Under the pieces are notes generated by a model. The model had not been told where the DNA came from, did not search any database, and worked only from the letters and a program-made list of their open reading frames with translations. Shown here one piece after another: positions 53,940 to 63,815 of a stretch of DNA of 64,000 nt. This DNA comes from Adiantum capillus-veneris (taxonomy: Eukaryota; Streptophyta; Polypodiopsida; Polypodiales; Pteridaceae), in contig CM043953.1 of assembly GCA_014529385.2 (NCBI GenBank), positions 75,959,372 to 76,023,371 of the forward strand, read 5' to 3'. Position 1 is the first letter of the stretch, and each line of letters opens with the position of its first letter. The position numbers and the translations under genes are program-made.

Positions 53940-55185
53940 TGTAAGGTGCAACGGGAGTGAATGTTGAACTTTGCTCAAGATGAGTGCTCCGAACTGTGCT
54001 CAAGGTTTCATTTACTTACGGAAGGGAGAGCATTCCGTTCCTTTAGTGAGAAAGTGCAAATGACCACAAACAAAGTGAACGACACTATAAATGAAGGTGC
54101 TGAGACTGAGAGAGAGAGAGAGAGAGAGAAGAATACGACACCAGAATGTTGTCAAACCCTCCTCCGAAGGCCCCACTCTCTATGGCGAGAGCGGTCTACT
54201 ATTGATTGCACAAATCTCTACAATGCTTGGACTTGCCGACGATGTCAACGACGATGAGGACGACGATGAGACGGGCTGAAATTTGAAAAATGCTAAGGGC
54301 TGAAATCTGCAAATCTTTATCTACTGAATTCTGACTCTATGTCGATGACGATGTCGATGACGACGATGCGACGACGACGCACTAAAACGCAGATGCTAAA
54401 ATCTGTGTTTTCGAGGCTAAATCTGCAAACTCGATGGATCCCACCGTGCAGCGAGGAATTGTTGCGGAAAGGTGAGATCTGCGAGGTTCGGGACTTCTTT
54501 TGCGACGTCTAACTGCTGAAAACTGAAAACGCTGAGTTTAGGGTTGAATCTGTCGCGATGGAATTGCAAAACGCTGAATGTCCTGCTGCTCCAAAAACGC
54601 TAGGGCTGAATTCTGCTATCGTTGTTGGTCTGTTAACGCTAGGGTTGATCTACTATCTGCGAGGGAATCCGCTAACGCTAGGGCCTGAAGTCGTACTGTC
54701 GCCAAGCTGCTGCAATGCAAAAACGCTGGCTGATCTGGGAGCAAAACGCTAGGTCAATGCTGATGAAGAAAACGCTAGGTCTGCTGTCTTGTGGGATCTT
54801 GCTGAGAAGGTGTCTGTTGAGCAAGGTGCTCTTGCTGTCTCTTCTGCCAAAAAGTGCTAGCGCTAGGTTTCTTTATATACAAACTTAGCAAAATTACCCT
54901 ACCTAGTTTCCAACAAAAGTCACTTAAAAATAATAAGTGAAATTGTCAAAAATACGTCTATGCATTGTAAAAATGCTACTGATAGGTTCTGATGGAAATC
55001 TGATGATCATGCTGTATGCAACCAGAGGATATGTATCTATTCTAAGTGTCTGAACATGCACGGTCTGCGAACAGACTCACAAAGTGCCATATCACTTTCT
55101 ATTCTAGACTGACTTGATTGAATTGAATCCATGGTCATGCTGTAGCTTGTCCACGGACACATAGGGTTTGATGTGTCACGTGACA
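53940..55185 (-). repeat. 5' LTR of the non-autonomous B element
   Basis: 1,246 bp, paired with 50727-51915. It includes an (AG)10 tract at 54109-54128 and the palindrome TGTCACGTGACA at its start (55174-55185). Confidence 0.88.
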
Positions 55186-55360
55186 GCTACCCATGTGTCA
55201 CCTGTCCGCGTCCCATCTGGATTTGTCACCGAGGACGTGCGTCTCGAGACACGTCCCGCCCCGTCCCCCGTGATGAATGTCCTTCCGTCCTGAAAACGCA
55301 TCCCGTCCCTCGCCTCATCCCCGCAAATAAGGGCTGCGTTCCCCCATCCCCTGTTTCTAT
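55186..55360 (-). repeat. 5' terminal region of the hAT element (subterminal repeats)
   Basis: C-rich on the plus strand, with CGTCCC, CGTCCCGCCCCGTCCCCC and CGTCC words repeated, mirrored by GGGACGGGGACG words at 33058-33145. Such repeats near hAT ends are usually transposase-binding sites. Short open frames here are not genes. Confidence 0.7.
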
Positions 55361-55544
55361 GCATCGGTTTCGCCGTGGTTCAAAGAAGCAAGTCAGACAA
55401 TACTTTTTGAAGTTCAAGGATCTAGGAACCAACGAGGCAGTGTGGGTCGATGAAGAGTTTTTCAAAGATTATCCCAAATTATTGGCAGCCTACAAGGAAG
55501 CCATGCAGATCGGTACCAACACCTCACTTTAAAAAAGGAGGGGA
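55361..55544 (+). pseudogene. family B gypsy element, chromodomain-like C-terminus
   Basis: LHRFRRGSKKQVRQYFLKFK, DLGTNEAVWVDEEFFKDYPK and LLAAYKEAMQ continue the frame cut at 33047 by the hAT element. It ends TAA near 55532. The polypurine tract AAAAAAGGAGGGGA (55531-55544) abuts the 3' LTR. Confidence 0.85.
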
Positions 55545-56459
55545 TGTCACATGCATATCTAGCCCTATGTGCATGTGGACAAGCTACTTCAAGTCAAGGA
55601 TTCAAGTCAGCTTAGGAAGTGTTCTGACACCTTTGTGAGCCTGTGCGCAAGCCGTGCATGTCCGAGCACTTAGAGTAGTTGCATATCCTCCGGTTGCACA
55701 CAGCATGATCATCTACATTATAGTCAGTAGCCATCATCAACATTTTACAGTGCACAGAACCCATTTACCTATTTTAGCCATTTTTCACTTAGTATTAATA
55801 AGTAACTTTGTTGGGAAACTGGGTAAGGCATTTTATAAGAAAGCTAGCGCTAGCACTTTCTGACAGAAGAAGTACCTATACTTGCAGTGCACCTTCTCAG
55901 CAAGATTGACAGAACTCCCTAGCGTTTTCAGTCATCAAGACCGTCCTGGCGTTTGTAGAGTTCCCAGATCACCCAGCGTTTTCAGACTGCAACAGCTAGC
56001 GTTTTCAGATTGCAGATTGCAAATCAACATAGTGTTTTTGCTACAGCCACCTAGCATTTCCAGTTTGCAGCACTACCTAGCGTTTTGCAGTTCCTGGTGA
56101 CAAATCAGCCCAAGCACTTCAACGTTTTCAGTTTCAGTCCGCTATTCGCAGATTTCAACATCTACGTTTTCAGCGCATCGTCGTCGCCATCGCCGTCCTC
56201 GCCGACATAGAGTCAAAATTCAGCAGATAGCAAATTTCCAAAATTCAATCTCTAGCGATTTCAGATTTTAGCCAGTCTCGTCGCCATCATCATTGTCGTC
56301 GACATCGTGGGCAAGTCCATTGCATCTAGACCATTGTACCAGATTTGTACAATCAATAGCATAGACCTCTCTCGCCATAGAGAGGGAAGCCCTTGGAGGA
56401 GGAATTGACAACATCTAGATCTGAGTGAAAATCCTTAAACCCTTCCGTTGCACCTAACA
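55545..56459 (+). repeat. 3' LTR of the family B gypsy element
   Basis: 915 bp, TGTCACATGCAT...GTTGCACCTAACA. It is shorter than the solo copy (about 1,488 bp) because of internal deletions. AGCGTTTT-type motifs run through 55915-56180. The 12-bp palindrome GCTAGCGCTAGC is near 55845. The right boundary marks the end of the nest. Confidence 0.85.
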
Positions 56460-56738
56460 ATACAAGTATAGGTAGTGAGCTACTTGATTTGGAAGATTCA
56501 AAAAGAGATTGGATGAATCTATTGAAAAGTTTATGAATTACCATAACTATTCGAAAAGATTCATAGTGGGATCTTCAAGACTTCTACAGAAAGAAGTTGT
56601 AGAGCTCTTGGAAGTTTGGACTTGGAGCAAGGCGATTTGGCAAATAGTATCATTTTTCCCCCTTTCAAGGAGACTTCACATCAATTCGAGATGGCATACA
56701 GATTTTCATAAATGTGATTGCTTCTCTCTTTTCCCCTT

Positions 56739-56787
<49 letters not shown>

Positions 56788-56835
56788 GTTGCACCCGTTC
56801 CTCTAAGGGCAATTGAATACACAGACAATGCTTGG

Positions 56836-56884
<49 letters not shown>

Positions 56885-57090
56885 CGTACGCACATGCAGC
56901 CACATGCAGGCAGTCTGTTGTGAGTTTTGTCTTGTTAAATTTGTGTGCTCTCCCTCCTCAAAAGATCACAAAGCAATGTAAAGAGAGCTACAGAAACGTC
57001 AAAACTCCAACTGCGACGAAATATAGAGTACGCATTTCCAAGAGCCACAAAAAGGGAAAAAAGAGGGCAGAAGAACATGATTAGGAGTGC
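56460..57090. other. AT-rich flank with two CT microsatellites
   Basis: (CT)n tracts at 56743-56784 and 56839-56877, the second followed by a CA-rich stretch. The long plus frame across them (56509-57084) owes its Ser-Leu run to the microsatellites and has no recognisable domain. Nothing else supported. Confidence 0.6.
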
Positions 57091-57346
57091 ATACTGTGAG
57101 GTGGGTGGGGACGCGAAATGAACAGACAAAACGTCCAGGCTCGGTGACTTCAACTTTGAGAGGCTTCAGGGTAATGCCTTCGTGAAACTGAGGAATAGAT
57201 GTGATGGATTCTTGAAAATTTCCAGAGAGCTGCCGAAACCACTCTTCTACTGATGACGACGGTGGTGGCGACGGAGATGACCAAAGCCCTTCTTGGTTTG
57301 CGGAGGAGCGTGTCGCAGACATGGGCAGGAGACTCTGTGATGTCAT
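57091..57346 (-). CDS. putative first exon, acyl-CoA thioesterase (ACOT13-like hotdog family)
   Basis: Minus strand from ATG 57346 (MTSQSLLPMSATRSSANQEG). The second half reads VEEWFRQLSGNF, then SIPQFHEGITLKPLKVEVTE and PGRFVCSFRVPTHLT. It resembles the N-terminus of plant ACOT13-type thioesterases, where a short helix is followed by a hydrophobic strand and CSFxVPxxL before the hotdog core. A good splice donor (CTCACA|GTATGC) follows near 57105; past it the frame loses similarity. The catalytic part (usually starting HGGAxATLxD) is not found in the 630 bp before the TE nest, so the next exon lies beyond the nest or the gene is truncated. The product would hydrolyse fatty acyl-CoA. Exon end uncertain by some bases. 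Confidence 0.5.
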
Positions 57347-57398
57347 ACCTAGTCAAGGCTGAAATTTGAAAGATTGTGGGCAGTAGATCTGGAAAACG

Positions 57399-57672
57399 GA
57401 TACCCTCAATTACTTTTTGTAATCTATTGTATCCTCAATTACAAAAAGTAATCTAAAGTATCCGCATTTCGAAAATAATCTAGGTACCCCATTATGCGAC
57501 CGTGAGGTTTGAACATATGACTCACCCATGCGAGACACATGTCCTAACCACTTCACCTTGCATGGTTTCTAAAGGATGCGGCTCCCAATTTACTTAAACA
57601 CGTGTGCAAGGCAATGACACCAAAAGTAATTTAGGGTACCCAGTAATCTAGGGCACCTTGGATTACTTTCAA
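57399..57672 (-). mobile_element. small element with inverted repeats and a tRNA-like segment
   Basis: The left end GGATACCCTCAATTACTTTT pairs as an inverted repeat with AAAAGTAATTTAGGGTACCC near 57621-57640. A perfect 15-bp inverted repeat (57409-57423 and 57438-57452) sits at the left end, and related AGTAATCTAGGG words at the right. In the middle the minus strand has an A-box-like TGAAGTGGTTAGGAC (57541-57555) and a B-box-like TGTTCAAACCT (57506-57516) in the spacing of a tRNA. It may be a tRNA-derived SINE inside or fused to a MITE. Ends and TSD not fixed. Confidence 0.5.
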
Positions 57673-59381
57673 GTCGTCGTTAAGATCTATGGTCCACAAT
57701 CGCCTCATCGTAGATCCCATCCTCCCATGTTCGTGTCACTTGGTCCCGAGGAGTTAAAATCCCCCTTGGTTTTTTTTTTGGGAAGACCGAACCCGAAAGT
57801 GGTCTTCCCTATGGAAGCTTTCAAATAAAGCTTGGTCTTCACATTAAAACCTAAAATTTAATGGGGTCTTCCCATTAAAAAGTAGAAAATGTAATGATAG
57901 TGTTTGTGGCAACTTGTGATGGTACTTTTTTTTTTCAAAACTCACAATGGTGAGTAGATTATATTAGCATAATCAAAACATTACAAATTCCTGTCACGCT
58001 CATGATGAGCCATGGCAGCTTCAAAGAGTCATAGATACATAGCTAAGTTCACTGAGATAATTCAAGAAAGTAGGGGGTGATCATCGCCATTGGGAAACAA
58101 ATAAACTCTTATGAGTGGAACAGGGTCATGGGCACTGCAATGACTGACTTGCATGGGTAAAAGTGTGGACTCATCCATTGTCGTTGGGTGGCTCTCCTAT
58201 CAACTGAACAATATTCAAGTGGAAGGATGACGTAGAGCATCTATCGAACGAAGTGTATGAAACGAAAGTGCTAGCAAGTATACCGTTGTTTCAATTCTAA
58301 TTATGTCGAAAGTCATCAAGTAAGCTAGCTTTCAAGCAAGATTGGCGATAAAAAGGATTAAAAAGAGGTTTAACACACACAATTTAAGTTTACCTTAAGT
58401 TCGTGTCAGGTAGGTCTTCAACCTTTTGTCACAAGCATTTGGTTGTCCCATCACTAACTACTAACCCTTATTCTTTGGTTATATGGAATGAATAAGGTGT
58501 TTCTATGGTTTTCTTGAAGATCCGACAATTCCTTGCCTTCCAAAGTTGTTTGAAGTAACAAAATCTCACGATTTGCATTGCGATGAGCAATGCTTGGCTC
58601 TTAAACACCTAGAAGAGATCTTCCTTGAAGAATCCTATTTTGTAGGTCTTTTGAACCCATTACAAATCTTCCCTGCTAGGTCACTCAAGCACTCCTTGAA
58701 AAGGTGAGGGAGGCCTTCACTAGCCGTTCAGAATTACGAGCATCTATCCGGACCAATTCCCCTAGTGAGAGCCTTCACCCCAGTCGGCATGGCTTCCCAT
58801 AAAACCTTCCACTTGTATGGTCCTAAACAACAATCCATAGTTATCAAAGCGATATGTACTAACTAGTTTACTAAAATAACTTTGCATACATAAAGATGTA
58901 GGAAGATCCATTGTAAAAGATTCAAAAATATACAGAATGTAAAGAGCATACCTTATTATGTAGTTGTTCCCTCTTCAAGAGTGCTACGTGATGTAACTAA
59001 GGATGCTCCCTCAAAAATCGTCACTCAGGACCATTGTCTTGCGTACATCCGCAATGATAAAAATGAAACACAAAAATATTTTTGAGACAAAGCTAAGCAT
59101 AAATACTAAAGAAAATATCAAAAATATAAAATACCCTCTTACTTATTATTCTTCGAATTTAAATAACCAGTTTAAACCTCAAACTAAAGATTTTAGATAA
59201 GCACGGTCAATTGTATCCCAAAACATCATATGAAAAGAACTAAATGTTGACGAAAATAAAAAGTAGACAAGCAATCCAAATGCTTTGAACACTAAACTCA
59301 TACGAAATGTAGATTAATCCACATTTCAAATTTAAGCAAAACCAAATATCATGAGGAGCATTCTTCACTTTAAATGCAAGA
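57673..59381. other. no recognisable gene; GGTCTTCC words near 57775-57870
   Basis: AT-rich. Around 57775-57870 the words GGGAAGACC, GGTCTTCCC, GGTCTTCAC and GGGTCTTCCC recur, mirrored at 62170-62310. They could be the subterminal part of the hAT-like element whose transposase lies at 59382-61579. The rest up to 59381 shows nothing I can support. Confidence 0.4.
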
Positions 59382-61579
59382 TCAAGCGCACGAGGGTTGA
59401 GACCTTCTAAAATTCATAGCAACCCACATATCATAAGTTTTTTCCCACTCAACATCTTCCATCTCATGTGGTGTTGATAAAGACAAAAGCATCAACACAT
59501 CCAATGTCTTCAAGGTGAGACTACTACAATCATTGTCTTTAATATGATTTTGCTTTGAAAACCCTCTCTCACAACAAGCACGACTAATAGGTATTACAAG
59601 CAAGGCTTGCCAAAGCTTAATAAGATCTGGGTACAACTCAACCCACTCCACTTCTCCATGACAATATTTCCCCCGTGCATCATGAAATTTATAGCTTTGA
59701 TTTTACTTAAACAACGAGAGAGAAAACCGATCAACCTCAAATTACATTGTGTGGCATCCACAATTTTCTTCTCTCCAACACCAAACCGAGTACATAAACG
59801 CTCCAAGTAGCCTTCGAACATCTCTCTCTTAACTACATGGAGCAAACAATTTTGCAAGGTTAAAAAGAGGAAGATCTTGAAACCTCTCATTGATGCCATT
59901 TATAAGCTCTTGCACAAAAGCCCTTGCAAGGATAATACAAGTATCTAGAGAGCTTCCATTACAAGATTTTGACCAGAAAGAAGAAAAATGTAAAGTATGA
60001 ACTTCTACGCAACCATTATCCCTCACATAGTTAATTTGCATAACTTTCAATTTTCCATGAACTCTTTATAATTTTTGGATCCATAACCAGATGGCTCGCC
60101 TAAATATCACTTTTTAAAGAGCTCAACAACAACATCTAGTGTATTTGCAACATCTAAATGTCCACATGATCCTTTTGAACCTTCTTACTAAGTTCATTCA
60201 ATTCAAATAGCACATCTACCAAAAAATGAATCAAAAATTGCACTTGGAACATTGTTGCAATGCTATACAATGTGGCATGAGTCTAAAGTCACTAAGTAAA
60301 TCGGGCATCATCTCCACCAGCCTCTTCATAACTTTGCCTCTAGGTAGCCAATGCACACTATGTATCATAAGCCTTCCAATGGTTTGAGATTAAATGCCTT
60401 CATTAACCTGTCCAAAGTTTGAGGGCATTGTGTGGATCTCCCCTCCCATGCATGCACTTGATTAGCAAACACATCCATATATGAAAACTCCACAAATTTA
60501 TCACAAGCATACAAAACCACAAGTGCCTCACGATGGGCCACACAATGCACTCCAATCACATGGGGAACTTTCTGCCTTAACTTAGTCAACACACCATTGT
60601 TGACACCATGCATGCAAGATGCACCATCTGAAGCAGATGCAATCAATTCGTTGAGATCTAAACCCATGTCATTCAACAATTTCATCAAAGCATAGAACTT
60701 TGCTCGTACTTTTCCATCTTCCAAAGGAAGAAGTCCCACAAACTTGCAAACACTAGGTCCATCACCCTCCTCTTTGAGGTATGTCATGTAGAAAATCATG
60801 TGTTTGTCGAAGGTAAGGTCGGTACTACCATCAATTAAAACCAAGAAAAATGGACTCTTGTGAATGCATTCCTTGAGTTCTCCCCAATAACTTTGAGAAA
60901 CTACATGCCTAAGGTCCTATTGGTATAGGCAGAGTACTCATCGTTTATAGGCATCCTTGGTGTGCACATGTACCTCAAATATTTACATTGCGAGTTAAAG
61001 AAATATAATGGCAATTCTTTGACTGCAATGAAGTACATTGTTTGCATAACACTTATGATTCGCTGCTTCTCATTGTCAACTATAAGCTCTACATGCTTCT
61101 CAATGGGCATGAAATCTTTATGGCTTTTTATGCCGCAAGCTTATGTGGTTCCGACAAAGCGTGCTTATCAAGAGTAGGTAGTTGGATTGTAGTTGAGCCC
61201 TCTTTCGCTTCAAGATTATTTGTGCCAAATTCCACACACCAAATACATCGGACTCTCTCTCTACCATTGCATCAAAAAATGGACGTGTTCATTTATGTAT
61301 CGATTTCCAAGATGGTTTGAATGTATGCACCTTCTTCTTGACACTACTTGCACTTGGAGCTTCATCATTTAGAATAAGGTTCCTTCTTTTGACTCCCAAG
61401 GCATATGCAATCGATGGTTTGAATGTATGCACCTTCTTCTTGACACTACTTGCACTTGGAGCTTCATCATTTAGAATAAGGTTCCTCCTTTTGACTCCCA
61501 ACGCATATGCAGTCGACTTTTGTCATGGATCCTTCTAGGGCCTTCCCATAGCTTTGGTGGCAAAGTGAGCTTTTGCCAT
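59382..61579 (-). pseudogene. hAT-like transposase (DUF4371-type), degenerate
   Basis: Minus strand. N-terminus at ATG 61579 (MAKAHFATKAMGRP) with early stops and a 102-bp in-frame duplication (61311-61514). Region LKECIHKSPFFLVLIDGSTD, LPLEDGKVRAKFYALMKLLN, ASDGASCMHGVNNGV and VHCVAHREALVVLYA (60365-60910), typical of the DUF4371/ZNF862-like hAT core. A frame-broken middle follows (59830-60360). The C-terminal hAT dimerisation domain reads LYPDLIKLWQALLVIPISRA, then CCERGFSKQNHIK and LTLKTLDVLMLLSLSTP (59382-59651). It would be a cut-and-paste transposase or a domesticated derivative; stops argue for a dead copy. Confidence 0.8.
61311..61514. repeat. 102-bp tandem duplication (2 copies)
   Basis: 61311-61412 and 61413-61514 differ at only three or four positions. 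The unit is 34 codons, so the duplication keeps the transposase frame (GVKRRNLILNDEAPSASSVK twice). Confidence 0.93.
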
Positions 61580-63160
61580 TGTCTAAAGGCAAGGATTTAT
61601 ACAGAAAATTGTAAACAATCCACCTAGCAATGATTTCTAAATACTAGCACATCGTAGAGTTATGCACTTACAAGAAAAGGTCGGACTCCAAGGTTGAGCT
61701 TTCTTTTGAGCTTGGAGAGGTCTTCCAAGGACCTAAGCTTCAACACAAGTGTGTAGGCGAGGAAGGAGGCAGAGCCATCAAAATGTAAAGGGGATTGGGT
61801 GATCTATAGAGCACTATGTAGGAGCTTATAGAATGTGCAAAGAATGGTTTCTGGAAAGAAAAATCTCTCTAAAACAATTTCCAAGAGTAGGTTTCACTTT
61901 AGGCTTAGAAATTGGGCCGCTTGTGGGTAGTGAGCACCGGCCCTCAAGTATATATATTCGGATATTCATCTCCGAAGTCCGACCAGTCAAGCAATCTCAT
62001 GCGCTCTCCATGCACATGCTATAAAATTTGTAAAGTAAACCATAGGCTACAAACTATGTAGCTTGCATTTTCAAAGCTCTAGTAACTTCTATGCTCAAAG
62101 TGTTCAAACTTTGTTGTGCCTCTATTTTTATAAAAGAGCCAAATATTTTAGGAATACCTTAATCAATTAAGGTCTTCCTTCGCAAATTTAATATTCAAGC
62201 CTTCCTGGGAGGAAGACCATCTTTTGCCACCACCAATCTTCCTTCGCAAAAAAAATTGTGGAGAGGTATTCTTTGGCAGCCTTGGAGAGCTAGGATTAGC
62301 TGGGAAGACTACAAATTTCACCCATGGCCGATTCATAGTATTTATATGTGTAAATGTATAAACAAGTGATAAAATCAATAGGCCTTCCTGTCCAAAGGAG
62401 CCAACTTGGTTGGTTGAGTACTCATTCTCCATCTCGGGTCATGGATCATTTGAGTGCAGCTATGCAAAATTTGGTAGCACTCACGGACGCTCCATTGTAT
62501 CACCTCACTCAAGAAAGTGCGATCTCCTACAAAAAAAATCTAAAAAAATCAATAGGCTTGCCTAGTAATGGTGCACATCCAATAGACTCTATCCCTCTCT
62601 CTCCCTTTATTTACCTCCTCACCAATGCTAGAGAAAAACTTTGGTTTAGTGCAATTCCACCTTCTAAATTTTCAAGATTTACCAAATGGCATTGATTGCA
62701 CTTGTAATCCCACGTGTAAATTTGTTGAGCAAGTGTGAAAGCCTTCATAATTCCTCATCAATGAAGCATCCACCATCACCACATTACAAATGAGGAAGGC
62801 AGCGTAGTGATCTTTCATATCCATATAAGCAATGATCTCTAACCTCTAGTAGACCCTCAATTATATCTCACCTGACTTTACTTTGCTAGAGATTTACGAT
62901 GCTCAATCATCCCATCATAGATCCCATCCCCTTCCATGCCCGTGTAAGATATAGTTGAGGCTAATAAACTTCACAAGGAATTTCAGAATTTCACAACTAT
63001 GACTTTTAAAACTTGATGTCAACCACAACCTCCATTAAAGCTGATAATCCTTCATTGCAAGAGGCTAGTTGAAAGCACACAATCAATTTTTTACATGTGT
63101 GTACGTACATGTGTGCACGCATATGTGTCTGCATACAATGCCTATAGCAAGGCTTTTTAT
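61580..63160. other. no recognisable gene
   Basis: Upstream flank of the hAT-like pseudogene. GGTCTTCC/GGAAGACC words lie at about 62170-62310. From 62320 to 63160 there are only short frames without recognisable domains. Confidence 0.45.
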
Positions 63161-63420
63161 GTTTCAAGCCAAGGGCCAGAGGCCAGGAAGGCCAGTCTGA
63201 ATGGCTCAGGGGTGCCTATGTAAAGGAAATGGATGGGTAGGTTCAGACATCCCCTAGTCTCATATTACACAAGTAGTGTTGCAAGTAAGCAACAGATCTT
63301 CTCAAGTTGGAATCTTATTCACAATTGGATCGTGAAAGAAGAATTGAAGAGAAAGATGTTGAACATCCCAAAGAAGATAGTTATACTGAATTTTCTTGGG
63401 TGTTCAAGTAAGAGATTCCC
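63160..63420 (+). repeat. LTR-like fragment, plus orientation
   Basis: From AAGCCAAGGGCCAG (about 63162) through GGTGCCTATGTAAAGGAAAT (about 63208) and GTTCAGACATCCCCTAGTCT it parallels, in order, the minus-strand sequence starting at 63815 (GGCCAAGGACCAAG, AGTGCCTATATAAAGGCAAT, GCTCAGACTTCTCTTGGTCT). The TATA-containing centre is best conserved. No clear ends or TSD. Confidence 0.5.
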
Positions 63421-63559
63421 TACTTTGAGGCTCTCTTAGGCTTTTCATGTTGTCTCATGAACTAGTTGCTTGATAGCTAGGCCATGCCTACTTGCTACCA
63501 CAGAAAGCGTTATCTATATTGGTTGCACCTTGTGCATAGAGCCGATGGCATAAAGTGCC

Positions 63560-63815
63560 CACCGCTATAGACATATACAACGATCATAAGCCAATCTACC
63601 AACCTCAATTCTTCTAGAACACAGTAGTTGATGTTATAGTGGAAGCATAAACAAGGATTCGGTGGAATGAATCCAACTAGCATGCCATGCATGCATATCA
63701 GGAACTTGGATGTGAGACCAAGAGAAGTCTGAGCCTACACTCTCCATACATCCATTGCCTTTATATAGGCACTACCGAGCCGTCCATACTAGCCATCTTG
63801 GTCCTTGGCCTGACA
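63560..63815 (-). repeat. LTR-like fragment, minus orientation, with polypurine tract
   Basis: The minus strand reads ...CTCTCCAAGGGGGGAGTAA|TGTCAGGCCAAGG: a polypurine tract (about 63817-63830) followed by a TGT start, as at a 3' LTR boundary. A CCTATATAAAGG TATA-like box is near 63765. The other LTR end is not identified. Sequence to the right (63831-63950, minus) would be the 3' end of the element interior. Confidence 0.5.

Larger units (their letters stand above)
50727..55185 (-). mobile_element. non-autonomous family B LTR retrotransposon
   Basis: 4,459 bp with 3' LTR 50727-51915 and 5' LTR 53940-55185. The flanks are GCTGC (50722-50726) and GCTAC (55186-55190), a 4-of-5 TSD. The primer site TTGGTATTAGAGC (minus, ending at 53939) is close to the initiator-Met type, and the polypurine tract GAAAAGGAGGGGAGA (minus) precedes the 3' LTR at 51916-51930. 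The 2.0-kb interior has no PR, RT, RNase H or integrase, only Gag-like frames. Its LTRs are the family B type, so the family B element (18927-56459) is the likely partner. Confidence 0.88.
33048..55360 (-). mobile_element. hAT-type DNA transposon, interrupted by three LTR elements
   Basis: Flanked by GCATCGGTT at 33039-33047 and 55361-55369, consistent with an 8-bp hAT target duplication plus a chance match. The family B chromodomain frame is continuous across it. Imperfect terminal inverted repeats: CATAGTCACATGGGGACGG at the left and TAGAAACAGGGGATGGG (minus) at the right. Subterminal GGGACG-type repeats occur near both ends (33058-33145 and 55205-55360, opposite orientation). Subtracting the three LTR insertions with their TSDs leaves about 3.1 kb carrying one transposase gene. 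Exact terminal bases are uncertain by a few positions. Confidence 0.82.

Noticed and set aside
56509-57084. 191-codon plus-strand ORF
   Set aside because: Held open by two CT microsatellites (Ser-Leu runs); no domain in the remainder.
57490-57570. tRNA gene on the minus strand
   Set aside because: A- and B-box-like sequences exist, but no cloverleaf with a proper acceptor stem could be drawn; treated as tRNA-derived repeat.
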